Position numbers and translations under genes: made by a program
Notes under the pieces: generated by a model
What the model saw: only the letters and a program-made list of their open reading frames with translations
What the model was told of the DNA's origin: nothing
Databases searched by the model: none
Shown here: one piece after another, positions 36,791 to 50,444 of the stretch
How positions within the stretch are numbered: the stretch's first letter is position 1
Layout: each line of letters begins with the position of its first letter
Assembly: GCA_944474755.1 (NCBI GenBank)
Contig: OX104112.1
Coordinates: 50,542,774-50,606,773 of the forward strand
From: Limnoperna fortunei
Taxonomy: Eukaryota > Mollusca > Bivalvia > Mytilida > Modiolidae
DNA: 64,000 bases
Direction: 5' to 3'

Positions 36791-37165
36791 GCTGAAGGGG
36801 TCATTGTCGACCTGGGTACTATATCAGCGTACCCAGGGTACTTAAAATTTGAGAAATGGTACCCAGGGTACTATTGCTTAACATAAACGTACCCAGACCA
36901 ATATTGTTGAATCAAATCCATTATTTTTCAACAGTGTTCATAAACATGAACATAATCAAAACAAACTCAACTGTAAATTGTAACAAAACGTCATTCTTCT
37001 ATTTATAATTGTGGACCAAATATGAAAGAAATGAACGTAATCTCGCGATACTTACCACACCGGGTACGTTTATGTTAAGGGACAGTACCCAGGGTACCAT
37101 TTCTCAAATTTTAAGTACCCTGGGTACGCTGATATAGTACCCAGGTCGACAATGACCCCTTCAGC
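36791..37165. mobile_element. Mutator-like MITE with 9-bp target duplication
   Basis: CGTAATAAC occurs directly on both sides (36782-36790 and 37166-37174). The ends are about 105-bp inverted repeats starting GCTGAAGGGGTCATTGTCGA, nearly perfect, containing repeated GTACCCAGGGTAC motifs. The centre (about 36896-37060) is unrelated and non-coding. Long TIRs plus a 9-bp duplication are the usual signs of the Mutator superfamily. Confidence 0.9.
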
Positions 37166-37274
37166 CGTAATAACATCGTACCAAAAGTAGTAGAATTTCT
37201 TCCGGACTTAATACTACCTAGACAGTAGAATGATTATTGTTGTTTTTTTTTTTAAACAATGAAAGCTAGGTATT

Positions 37275-37535
37275 TTGATATTAATACGACACCGGCCGCG
37301 GTCCGGTGGTAATTTCCATGACTAAGATCCGATACACTCATTCAAAATGGCGATTGCTTCTTATTGAAAGAATTTTTTTTTGTAGTTGTGACACGTGACC
37401 TGGAATCAGTCAATGATTGGATAGATATAAACAAGAAAAGATATGATTGGCGGAAACTCAATTAAAGTAATTGGAGGATTAAAATAGAAACCCATTTTGT
37501 ACAGTGATTACGGGCCGGTGTCGTATTAATATCAA
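37275..37535. mobile_element. Small TIR element, about 261 bp
   Basis: TTGATATTAATACGACACCG (then GCC) at the left is matched by its inverse at 37513-37535. A TTAA lies symmetrically in each end. The interior contains AAAATGGCGATTGCTTC. Superfamily uncertain. Confidence 0.75.
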
Positions 37536-37559
37536 GCTACCCATGAAAATTAGCTACCG

Positions 37560-38850
37560 GAAGTCATTGGTAGTAAATTTTAATACCGCGAAGATATTAA
37601 AAATTGACTACGCATGAAAACAAGCTACCGTACATAAACGTATAACATTTATCTCCCTTATACCGTGAGAAGAAGTTAGATTGATCGAGCTATTACAAAT
37701 TTATTTTGAAATATTTATTTCAATATCCATAATGCCATAAAGTTAGTTCTGTTGTTAATTAATTCATTTAAATTTGTTCTTTTGCAGACACATTTTCTAG
37801 TCTGTAGATTTATAAATACAACACTACACAACTAAGGGATTTATGTCGTGGAATGAGTCAAAATGATTGTTGGAAATTGTTTCTTCGAGAATATTTTGTT
37901 CTCCTATAAAAATCTCATAATACAAACAAATATCATTAGCAACCTTATGTATTAGTATGTTCACCAAAATTTAACATGCCAAGAATTAAAGTTTTTTTTA
38001 TTAAAAGTTATCCCGCCGTGTAATTAGTATTAGTTATCATGCAAATGGCTTATCTGTAGCAAGACATCAGTGTTCGTTACGCCACAGAGCAATAAATCCC
38101 CCCCCCCCCCGATGCACTTCTTTTTATGGGTTAATTGATGTTTAGTTTTGACATAACTAAAAGGAAAATAAAACATAGTACAAACTTTTGGGTGTATATT
38201 TTTTGAGTGATAATATTGTTAGAGTTTTAATTAACTTACAAAGTTTTAAGTTAAACAGCAATCGGTTTACTCATAATGTTCTTTATAGGACATGGTCTAC
38301 TTGGTACACTTTCTAAGAAATGATATAAACAATAGTATATTAACAAGTACTATCTTTAAAAGATAGTCGACGCATTTTTTCTTAGACAGGACATATAACG
38401 TAGAAAATCAACTATAAGTAAAGACTTTTAAAAATCAGTGGACATTGAAGTTTAAAGAAACTATGATAACCAAAAACAAAGTTAAACTCTAAAAAGTTCT
38501 GTAAATTTATTAAAATTATTAATAAAAAAACTAGTCTTCTTGACTATCTGTCTGTCTGTTTGTTAATTACACTGTATTAGTATCTATCTATGTTTATGAT
38601 GTTTTCGTTTGTAATATTGTAAATATTGTATACAGTATTTCTCCGTACCTCTGTAATATTGGTTAATGAGAATAAAGTTATTATTCTATAAAAAGTATCG
38701 AAACGGAAAAAAGAAAACATTAATTAACGTACTATTCTGACACTTGAATATAATGGAGAATTTATGTCAGTTTATTAAAGATTCATTAATGTAGGGAGGG
38801 GTCAATAAATAATTAAAGGCTGCGAATTGTATCCAACAAAAATACATTTT
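37560..38850. other. Gene-free stretch with possible LINE tail
   Basis: AGCTACCCATGAAAATTAGC and ACGCATGAAAACAAGCTACC at 37536-37630 echo the unit of the 45-49-kb minisatellite. A C run is at 38099. At 38540-38695, (CTGT)n, GTAATATTGTAAATATTGTA and GAGAATAAAGTTATTATTCT look like a LINE 3' end, but no coding part is attached. Confidence 0.4.
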
Positions 38851-38853
38851 ACT

Positions 38854-39186
38854 ATTCCCTACTTGCGGTAAACAAGATTTATCTCCCATTTGCAGAGTTA
38901 TCTGTTCTTTAGAGCAGGTATTTTATAGTACCTACTGTGGGTAAAAAGTGGTTTTTCTACAATATTTTTTTATTCACATATAGCAAAGCATCCAGTAAAA
39001 TTTATTATGATATGCAAACTAATTCTGCAGTTCTTTTAGTTGTACTGGAAGAGTCAGTCCATAGACATTATTTTAAAAAAAATAAAAACATGATTTTTCC
39101 CTATCTGTTCAATATTAGATACCTGCTGTTATGAAAGACAACTCTTGCAAATGGGAAGTAACTCCTGTATTCCGAAAATAGGGAAT
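38854..39186. mobile_element. MITE, copy 1 (333 bp)
   Basis: Ends ATTCCCTACTTGCGG and CCGAAAATAGGGAAT are partial inverses, with inner inverses ATCTCCCATTTGCAGAGTTA / AACTCTTGCAAATGGGAAGT. A second copy lies at 50445-50703 in the same orientation. The reading frame over 38937-39134 is not conserved between the copies. Confidence 0.8.
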
Positions 39187-39823
39187 AATATAATATTTAG
39201 AGTGTATGCAAATAAAAACAAAATAAACAAAGATAAAATTATCTGTAAACATTTGATATGTTGTGTGCCTTTTCTATAATGTTCAACATATTAAAGTTAA
39301 GACGGATCTGATATCGAAACTAATCATGTTAATAACAAAATGAGCTTTTGTAATAAGAGCTTCATCTCCTGACTGCCCGTGAATGGCGACAGGCGCAATG
39401 AAGGCTATTTCAGAAGTTGAAAACAACAATGGTGAATAAGCATGTGTTTAAAAAAATACCCACCCGTCTATGTAAATATATATTTATTTCATGTGCCTTA
39501 TTTCTTTTCTTGCAACAACTTACGCACTTCATATATGCTATTTTTACTCGAAAACAAAGTTACTTAAGTACCAAGTTAAAATTTAAATACGCCAATCAGC
39601 TTTGTTTCATATGTACAAAACTATTTTTAATAATTTACTTCTTCTAAAATGGGAACTTCTATGAAAGATATTTTAATTAGAATGGAGACAGGAAAATAAA
39701 TTGTCAACTGACTGCAAACTGCAAGTGAATCTTTCAATCTGTTCACATGTAGGATATTCCACACAAAAAAGGCCCAGGGGGGGGGGGGGGTTGCGAAACT
39801 GTATACACATTGTATAGGTGAAT
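39187..39823. other. Gene-free gap
   Basis: AT-rich. A G run of about 14 is at 39777-39790. No gene seen. Confidence 0.5.
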
Positions 39824-40218
39824 CACGGGGGGGGGGGGGGTAACCAAGGATACTTTTAGGTACAGGTCTGCGGTCGGAGATTTGAAAAAAACCCACTCTA
39901 TTCATATATTTTCGGACGTTATAAAACAAGACCTAATCATATATTTAATTTTTAAATCAGACCTATTCATATATTTTATGTGATGTTAATGGAACACTTT
40001 GTTTGTAAAATCACTGTGGTTTTTCTAGCTGAACATGATTATGATGAGAATTGAGGCATGGATATATTAAGATAATTTTTAACTACCCAATGATATATTT
40101 TTCAAAGAAAAAAGCTACCTATTCATATATTTTGGAGAGGTGAAAAAGTTATCCATTCGGGCCGCACATCCGTACGTATTACCCTATATATACCAAATTA
40201 CCCCCCCCCCCCCCCGTG
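39824..40218. mobile_element. 395-bp element with G/C-tract ends and 8-bp target duplication
   Basis: AGGTGAAT (39816-39823) and AGGTGAAC (40219-40226) flank it, differing at one base. The left end is CACGGGG(n)TAA and the right end TTA(C)nCCCCGTG. The interior has three copies of CTATTCATATATTTT-like sequence. An 8-bp duplication would suit hAT-type insertion but the ends are not diagnostic. Confidence 0.72.
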
Positions 40219-40639
40219 AGGTGAACGAGGTCCTACTAAGTAACTGTATTGAAATACAGTCTTTTCTTTTAATACTATTGGCCGAATCAGTACAGTTACA
40301 AAAAATGTAATGAAATATCTTCGTCTCGTTCGCTGCCAATTACCAATGACCCATATAATTACTTTTGTGTTAAATCACTGTCTTGAGAGTAGTTACATTG
40401 CCGACATTAACGAAGCATATACTTATAATACTGTTTTTGTAAATTGAAAAAAAAGTAAAAACCTACCTAAATAGAGTGCGCAAAAATTACACGACGAAGG
40501 ATTTTATTATGTAATTATCATATTTTTATTCTAAATCGGATTCCCTATTTTAAACCAATTACGGCCATCAGTTGTTTTAATAATTAAGAAATGCATATGG
40601 AGATGCTTTCAGATCATTGATCACACAGTAGACATTTGT

Positions 40640-40785
40640 ATTGTTTGTTTGTTTGTTTGATGGTGTTTAACGCCACTTTTAGCAATTTTTCAGCTATATC
40701 ATGGCGTCCAGTTTTTATTGGGGGAGGAAGCCGGAGTACCCGGAGAAAACCCCCGACCTATGAAAACTGGCAATCCTAGACATTT
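40640..40785 (-). mobile_element. SINE, minus orientation
   Basis: (GTTT)n tail at the left, then GTTTAACGCCACTTTTAGCA, TATCATGGCGTCCAGTTTTT, GGAGGAAGCCGGAGTACCCG and AACTGGCAATCCTA. Same family as 16855-17035 and 8530-8692. The tRNA-like head to the right is missing. Confidence 0.8.
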
Positions 40786-41080
40786 GTAGTATTTTAGTCC
40801 AATCTGAATGCAAGTGCACATTGTGTTCAATAAGAAGTTAGCATCATTTAGTTCAATGGTCACAATTCAAAAATATATCGACTTCTTCGGAAAAACTCTA
40901 CGTCATGAATATTAATAAAGGAATAAGAAAGCTAATTAAGTTAACAATTCTATGCCATTGTATACTAAACAACTAAAGATACGTTACATTTTGGAATATT
41001 TCTTAAAATATCTTAATATATATATTTTTTTATTAATTTGACACTGAAGAAAGGCATCAGTTGATCGAAAATGTTGTCCT

Positions 41081-42882
<1,802 letters not shown>

Positions 42883-42960
42883 AAACACCGTCATTTGTAT
42901 CGTTGCATAATCTTCTATATAAGTCAAGAAGATTATGCAACGATACAAATGACGGTGTTT
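42883..42960. repeat. Perfect hairpin at the end of the tandem array
   Basis: AAACACCGTCATTTGTATCG through ATCTTCT is followed by a 10-base loop and its exact inverse ending GACGGTGTTT. Arms are about 34 bp. The left arm is the normal end of each tandem unit; the inverse is present only here. Confidence 0.92.
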
Positions 42961-43226
42961 TCTAATTGATCTTATACATGGTATATATATTAGGACGACA
43001 AAGTTACCTGTCATTCAGTCACATTTAGAAAATTATATACAAACGACTGAGTATTGTGACAACTTTTTAAGCGGATTTCTGAAGAATCAGAAATACAGGG
43101 TTAATACCAAATATTTATATACGTCAACAATATAAATATATATAATTTATATATTTCAATTAAATTTGTGCTCGAATGATTTTTCACTGTAAAGAACGTA
43201 TGTACCTTGGGTCTCTCGTGGGAAAC

Positions 43227-43567
43227 TATGGAAGCCCGTACGTGCCACAGAAAAAATAATTTATAACTTGTGCGCACGAGTAACAAACTTGAGCACACGA
43301 GTTTCAAAATCTTGTGCACACGAGTTACTCACTAATATTTGAAACATGTGCGCTTAAGTTAGTAACTCGTGCGCACAAGTTTGACCTCTAACTCGTGCGC
43401 TCAAGATTTGAAACTGCCAAGTTAGTAACTCGTGCGCTCAAGCTTACAACTCGTGCGCTCAAGATTTGAAACTCGTGCGCTCAAGTTAGTAACTCTAGCG
43501 CACAAGTTTGAAACTCGTGAGCACAAGTTATAAATTATTGTTTCAGTGGCACGTACGGGCTTCCATA
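43227..43567. mobile_element. 341-bp MITE with repeated CTTGTGCGCACGAGT motifs
   Basis: GGAAAC flanks both sides (43221-43226, 43568-43573), consistent with a 6-bp target duplication. Ends are about 55-bp inverted repeats starting TATGGAAGCCCGTACGTGCC. The interior is an alternating, self-complementary series of ACTCGTGCGCTCAAG-type words. Non-coding. Confidence 0.85.
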
Positions 43568-43625
43568 GGAAACACTTAGTGGTAAAAATTTTATAAAAAT
43601 TAAATATTCATGGCATGGGTATAAA

Positions 43626-44425
43626 ATGTCTTCAAATTCAATGGGTCCAAAACTGAGAGAACAAGCCATTGGTAGACTGCAAGATGGCCAGTCCGCTAGA
43701 GTTGTAGGCAACGACTTGCACTCCAGGACTATTAACTACAAACATCACGAATAATCGGCCACAACTTGAGTTACAACATAGGCATTTTGTTCACCCTTTG
43801 AACCACAGCTTCTGAAAATGTAAGACATTATTTCGGAACAAACTAGCGATACACAGTTCATCGTCGAATACATCGTAGTTGTCGTCAACACCAGATGTCA
43901 TCGTCCAAACAGAGGGCCTGTTTTAACACCCTGACACGGACATGCACGCTTTTAATTGTTTTTGCAGCAACAAAATTGACATAATTAGCAATGACGTTAC
44001 ATCATCTTTTTTTAATACAACCTTTAGTGCATATCTAAAGCAGATGATTGCTATGGGTTTTTTTGAGAGAGAGAGAAGTGTAAAGAAGGAAGAGAGACAG
44101 GAGCTGAGGGGAGGGAGAAAGGAGCAATATGGAGGAAGAAAGGTAGATGGAAGGGCAAAGAAGCAGAGGGGAGGGAGAAGGGAGAAATTCCCTGTTAAGG
44201 AATTATTGGGGTGGTTCAAACATCATGGTATGAAGTGGAGTCGTAAAAATTGGTTTAGCTATCTTTCAGAGACATTGACTAATCTAACAGCTGCTAGATA
44301 CATCGACCAACATATCATGCCACATCTCGCACGTCATCAAAACAAGACATTCTGGCATGATAACGCACGCGCCGCGCATACAGCAGGAGCAACAAGGGAT
44401 CTCTTACAAGATATATTACCAAGAA
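43626..44425 (+). pseudogene. Tc1/mariner-type transposase relic
   Basis: From 43626 the frame MGPKLREQAIGRLQDGQSAR VVG resembles the N-terminal helix-turn-helix of Tc1-like transposases and stops at 43754. At 44284-44425 another frame reads NLTAARYIDQHIMPHLARHQ and HDNARAAHTAGATRDLLQ, the region of the second catalytic aspartate (HDNAR). The middle has been replaced by unrelated sequence, including the GGGAGGAAG-rich stretch at 44080-44190. Not functional. Confidence 0.75.
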
Positions 44426-44436
44426 AATATAGATGC

Positions 44437-44530
44437 ATTTCATCTCGTTGTCGGATAATTGTTGTTTTTGTTTGTTTTATGTTTTGTCACAATTAGCAGT
44501 TTAATGACAATAAAAATTGAATTGAATTAA
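44437..44530 (+). mobile_element. LINE-like 3' tail
   Basis: TCATCTCGTTGTCGGATAAT, a GTTTGTTTTATGTTTTG stretch and GACAATAAAAATTGAATTGA end in the repeated TTGAA tail typical of a LINE 3' terminus. The coding part is absent, and it adjoins the transposase relic. Confidence 0.55.
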
Positions 44531-45109
44531 AAGTATAATGATAATAAATGTGATTAATGAAAAGAAGATACTTCATAATATTTATGAAATATATCAAATC
44601 AAAATCAGCTACCTAATATCCCTTATTGACACAATATATCTCATTTTATTAAGTAAGTATTGGAAATTCTATCTATAAAAATCGACTACGATCATTTGAA
44701 TAGTAGTCCTTACATCTCTTGATTGTATGATACAGATATCAGAAACAGGCGGTGAGAATAAGCTACTATAAGTCTCTATGGTATGATATAGATAACAGAA
44801 AAATGACATGAACACCAGTTCCCATATTTTATTTTCAATTAATGTGTTTTGAGCATTTTTACACATCTGTTAACAGTTTGTTTTAAATAAATCAATGGCT
44901 ACTTGATTTCCAACATTATCTTTTTTTTTAAATAAGCACTGCTCTTAATATATTAAAACAAATAAAGTCAACCATAAAATTAGCAACTCGTGACTTAATA
45001 CACAAGTATCCAAAGCAAAAAGTATTATAATGAAAGTAGGTCTCTAACAGGTTGTGTGATATCAAAATATTTGAACCGTCTCATGAGGCTAGAAATGTAA
45101 AATAAGCTT
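44531..45109. other. Gene-free gap
   Basis: AT-rich, no structure recognised. Confidence 0.5.
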
Positions 45110-48100
45110 CAAGTAGATATATTGTCTGACAGATGTATCAAAAAGACATCCCATGAAAATCATCGTTTCACAGAGGTATCAGAAAGATGTTCATGCAAAT
45201 TAGCTACCTTACATCTATACATTGTATTACAAAGGTATCAGAAAGATGGCCCATGAAAATCAGCTCCATTACATCTTTACATAGGATAACAGAGATATCT
45301 GAAAGATGTTCCATGAAAAAAAGCTACTCTACATCTATGCATTGTATAACAGAGGTATCACACAGATAACTTATGAACATCGGCTACCTTACATCTATTT
45401 ATTTGCATAACAAACATATTAGAAAGATGACCCAAGAAAACAGGTACCTTACATCTATGCCATGTATAACAGAGGTATCAGAAAAATGTCCCATGAAAAC
45501 ATGCTACCTTAAATCTTTGCACAGAATACCAGAGGTATAAAAAAAACCCATAAAAACTACCCAACGTGTATGCATTGTATTACAGAGGCATCATAAAGAT
45601 GAACCATGAAAGTCTGCTACCTTACATCTACAGCATAACAGAGTTATCAGAAAGATGTCCCACAACAAACAGCTACCATACATCAAAAACCTGTATTACA
45701 GTGGTATCACAAAGATAAGTCATGAAAATCTTCTACCCTACATCTATATATTTGCGTTACAAACGTATTTGAAACGTCATCCATGAAAATTAACTACCTT
45801 ACATCTATACGATGTATAACAGAGGTATCAGAAAAACGACACATGGAAACCAGCTTCCTTACACCTATACATTGTACAACAGAGAAATAAAAAAAATGAC
45901 TAATGAAAATCAGCTACCTTACATCTTTGTATTGCATAACAGAGGTATCAGAAGTACGTTGCATGAAAAACAGCTAAATTACTTCTTTGCATAGCATAAT
46001 ATGAGGTATCGGAAAGATGTCCGGTGAAGAATCCGCTACCCTACATCTTTATTGTATTACAAATTGATTACAAAAATGACCCATGAAAATTAGCTACTTA
46101 TATCTATACAATGTATAACAGAGGCATCAGAAAGATGACCCATGAAAATCAGCTACCTTACATCTTTGCATAGCATAACAGAGATATTAGAAAGATGACC
46201 CATGAAAAACAGCTGCCCTGCATGTATACATTGTCTAGCAGAGGTATCACCAAGATGACTCATAAAAACCGGCTTCATTGACCCTATAAATTGTATACAA
46301 GAGTTTCAGAAAGATGACCCATGAAAACCACCTACCTAACACCTATACATTGTACAACAGAGATATAAGAGAGATTACCATGAAAATCAGTTACCATAAA
46401 CCTATAGAATGTGTAACAGAGGCATCGGAATATGTTTCATAAAATATTTTATAGCTCTTGAAGATCAGCTTTCTTAAATCTTTAAATAACATAATATATG
46501 TACCAGAAAGATGTCCCATGAAAAACAGCTACCCTGCATCTATACATTTTATTACAGAAGTATCACAAAGATTAGTCATTACAATCAGCTACCTTTAAAC
46601 TATTCAATGAATCACAGAGGTATCATAAGATGTCCTATGAAAAACATCTACCTTACATCTATACATGGTATTATAGAGGTATCACACAGATGGCTCTTGC
46701 AAATCTGCTACCCTACATTGATATATTGTATTACAAATTTAGTAGAAAGATTGCCTATGAAATAAGTGTATAACAGAGGCATCAAAAAGATGATCCACGA
46801 AAGTCTTTGTATAGCATAACAGAGGTATCAGGGAGATGTCCTATGAAAAAGAAAAACAACTACCCTTCATCTATGCATTGTACAACAGATATATCAGAGA
46901 AATGACCATGAAAATCAGCCACTATACATCTAAACAATGTATAACAGAGCCACCAGAAAAAGGACACAAGAAATCGGCTCCCTTACATCTTTGCATAGCA
47001 TATAGAGGTATCAGAAAGATGTCGTATAAAAAACAGCTACCCTACATCAAACATTGTATTACAGAGGTATCACATGGATTGGTTATGAAAATCAGCTACA
47101 TCTATATACATTTGCATTACAAATGAATTAGAACGACGACCCATACAAAATCAACTAACTGACATCTATACCATTATAACAAAGATAAAAGAAAGATGGC
47201 CATGAAAACCAGCTTCCTTGCGCCTATAAATTAGATAAAGGAGTCTCTGAAAGATGTCCCATGATAAACAGCTAACTTATTCAATACATTGTATAACAGA
47301 GGTATCCCGTAGATAACCAATTAAAACCAGCAACCTTAAATATTTACATAGCATATCAGAGGTATCAGTCATGAAAATCAGCTACCCTCCATTTATATAT
47401 TTGCATTTCAAATGTTTTAAAACGTGAAACCTGGAAAATCAGCCACCTTACATCTATACGATGTATAACAGAGCCATCAGAAAGATGACACATGGAAAGC
47501 AGCAACCTTGCATCTTTGCATAGCATAATAGAGGTACCAGAAAGATGTCCTATTAAAACAACTACCCTTCATCTATACATTTTACAACAAAGATATCAGT
47601 GAGATGACATTGAAAATAAGCTACCATACAATCTATACAATTTACGTGTATAACAGAGCCATCAGAAAGATGACACAAGAAAAAAAGCTCCCTTGCATCT
47701 TTGCATAGCATATTAGAGTTATCAGAAAGATGCCCTATGAAAAACAGCTACCTTACACCTATATATTTTACTCTAGAGATATCAGAGAGATGACCGTGAA
47801 AATCAACTACCTTACATCTTTACAATGTGTAACAAAGGCATCAGAAATACGAACCATTAAAACCAGCTACCTTAAATCTTTACATACCAAATCAGAGGTA
47901 TCAGAACGATGTCCTGAGAAAAAACTACTCTATATGTATACATTGTATTACAGAGGCATCAGAAAGGTGACCCATGAAAATCAGCTACCTTAAATCTTTA
48001 ATCATTATATCAGAGGTATCTTAAAGATGTCCTATGAAAAACAGCTACCGGGCCTACATCTACATATTTGATTAAAGAGGTATAATAAAGATGTCAATTA

Positions 48101-48436
48101 AAAATCAGCATCCTTACATATTTATAATTTACACCAGAGGTATCAGACTTCAACTATAAATTGTACAAAAGAGTCTCTGAAAGATGATCCATGAAAATCA
48201 ACTACATGTACCTTACATCAATACATTTTATAACAGAGATATCCCAAGAGATGAACATTAAAACCAGCTTCATTGTCTTTATAAATTGTATACAAGAGTC
48301 TCAGATAGATGACTCATGAAAACCAGTTACCTTATACCTGTACATTGTACAACTGATATATAAGAGAGATGACCATGAAGATCAGCTACCATAAATCTAT
48401 AGAATGTGTAACAGAGGCATCAGAATATGTCCCATA

Positions 48437-48800
48437 AAAAAACAAATGGCCGATTTCTGGTACAGATGACCCAGAACAGATGAGCTCACGCGCACACATC
48501 TGTACTTGCTGCGTCATCCAATCACAATGCCAGAAACAAGAACGTTGTTATGGAAGCATAACAACGTTCTTCTATGACGTTCTTGTTTCCGGCGTTCTGA
48601 TTGGATGTCAGAGACAATGGAGTATAAAACAATGGAGAGTCTATAGGATATAGCAATGTTAAAAGTTGCTGGTTTACGGAAGAAATAGGTACTTTCATGC
48701 GTTTTTTTGGAAAGCCCGTGTGAACTTTCACTCGCGAAAAGACATAAAATTTCTATCACTCGTGAAAGATCAACAGGTCTTTCCCCAAAACGTATGAAAG
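48437..48800. mobile_element. Insert in the minisatellite with long hairpin and promoter-like motifs
   Basis: The array stops at about 48436 and resumes at about 48800. Within the insert, CATCCAATCACAATGCCAGA AACAAGAACG is inverted as CGTTCTTGTTTCCGGCGTTC TGATTGGATG (48512-48607), with the inner perfect stem AACGTTGTTATG GAAG CATAACAACGTT. An inverted CCAAT box lies at each outer side, and TATAAAA at about 48622 lies to the right. Confidence 0.7.
48620..48630 (+). promoter_or_regulatory. TATA-like box downstream of inverted CCAAT boxes
   Basis: GAGTATAAAACAATGG follows GATTGGATG by about 20 bases. The arrangement resembles a core promoter, but no gene is seen to its right. Confidence 0.35.
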
Positions 48801-49000
48801 AACCAATTAATCTTTACACAACATATCAGTGTTATCAGAAAGATTTCCTATAAAAACAGCTACCCTACATCAAAACATTGTATTACAGAGGTATCACGTG
48901 GATTACTTATGAAAATCAGCTACATATATATATTTGCATTACAAATGTATTAGAAAGATGACCCATCAAAAATCACCTACCTGACTTTTAGATTGACACT

Positions 49001-49610
49001 AATGGTTTGAGGTGGAGCTAAAAGTATCCGCAAATTGAAAACATATTTTCCCCTGCATTCAAATATGATGATTTCATATTTAAAACAATATAAAAAATCA
49101 TTATACATTTGACGGGATTAAGATATTGATCACCTCCAAGAACTAGGAATGAATTAGAACCTCTAAAACACATATTTTTCTCCAAAAAATGTTGATACAT
49201 TTATTAGCTTTCATTAAAACAAATGTTTATGAATTTTTAAGAAAAAACTTGGTCGTTTAAACAGATTTTACCTTTAATTAGATAAAACAACTAATTAAGG
49301 TAAACAACGGGAAACTAAAACAAAATATATATTAACTAAAGTCCGTGTCGAATAATTTTCAGTTTGTTGCTCAATTCCTTAAAAAGTCTTCAATACAAAG
49401 GAAGGTGGACTAACATTTAATTTAAACATATTTCATTTGGTAATAAAAAAATTGGATTGGACACACGTAAATACATACTTATAAAGTCCTCTGTACATTA
49501 CAAATATATACATATGCTAAAACAATGTAGATCACAAGATAGAAGAACTTGTACACACTTTCAAATAAACAAACGTGAGAAATAATTACAAAAGAATCAA
49601 AATAAAAGTC
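49001..49610. other. Gene-free gap
   Basis: AT-rich; nothing recognised up to the LINE fragment. Confidence 0.5.
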
Positions 49611-49619
49611 AATAGTGGC

Positions 49620-50258
49620 TTACGATGTTTCCGTTTGATTCTGACCACTACATCGCAGAATTAAAACTCCTTTGGATCTCTTAACATCTTCAAACACTTC
49701 TCTAAAAATACTCAAATTTTTGTCATAAGGATGTTCTACATTGCCACTAGTAAGCGTACGCAAATCAATATTAGTCCCAATTGGTAGCAATCTTAGATAA
49801 CCAATAAGATCTAATCTGTGGTTGCTATATATGGGACAATCAAAGAAATAGTGGTTTGCATCTTCAATACGAATACCGCATAAACAGGATGGATTTAAAA
49901 TAAGGTTTGATCTGAATAAATCGTAATTAAGAAAGGATGCTGACCAACTTAGTGTGTTAATACATGTATTATTTTTAATTTCGGGGCCATATGCATAGTG
50001 TCTTGGCACTACCCACAAAACAGAATCTTTCCTTAAAGCATTTTTGAAGGCCCAAATAGAGTTAACATTTCCGATCAATTCTATTCCATTGCTTAATTGT
50101 TTTGGGAATAAATGATTGATTACCGAGGGAAGTCTACAGTATGGTAATATTATGTCATCACCATTTCGCAATGGATGAGGACTTAAACTTTGAACTTTGG
50201 TGGGAACGATTCTTCTTACGTATTGAGGGGCATTTTGGTTTCGTATTGTATAAAACAT
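49620..50258 (-). pseudogene. LINE ORF2 C-terminal fragment
   Basis: The 212-codon frame carries LSWSASFLNYDLFRSNLILN and then PSCLCGIRIEDANHYFFDCP, a CxC...H...C zinc-knuckle-like segment found after the reverse transcriptase in several non-LTR retrotransposon clades, followed by an arginine/leucine helix region. The reverse transcriptase itself is missing, so this is a 5'-truncated copy. The frame is open throughout, so the insertion is not very old. A different LINE family from those at 11.5 and 36 kb. Confidence 0.75.
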
Positions 50259-50444
50259 TTGTAATCTTTTAAATTTTAGTAAACAGACACAAGCCAGGTA
50301 ATAACCTGTTTAGAAATGTGCAATGTTCCTTGTAATTTAATTTGAACTATAAATCTAAACAATTTTCTAATGGTAAATAGATCGACCACGTCGTGAGACT
50401 ATTTGAATTTTAACGGCGTAAGAATATGTCATTTTTTTCGTATA

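Larger units (their letters stand above)
45110..48990. repeat. Diverged minisatellite, unit about 60-62 bp
   Basis: About sixty units of CCATGAAAATCAGCTACCTT / ACATCTATACATTGTATAAC / AGAGGTATCAGAAAGATGAC. Units are strongly diverged and many have small indels, so short open frames appear by chance throughout. The array is split by an unrelated insert at 48437-48800. Confidence 0.92.

Noticed and set aside
38540..38695. LINE 3' end
   Set aside because: AATAAAGTTATTATT resembles a LINE tail but no coding remnant or terminal repeat confirms it; kept only as a remark in the gap entry.
43923..44219. Leu/Pro/Ser-rich minus-strand frame
   Set aside because: Produced by the purine-rich GGGAGGAAG stretch on the other strand.
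45110..48990. CRISPR-like array (regular repeats with variable parts)
   Set aside because: The units are diverged along their whole length, there is no constant repeat/unique spacer pattern, and the DNA is animal.
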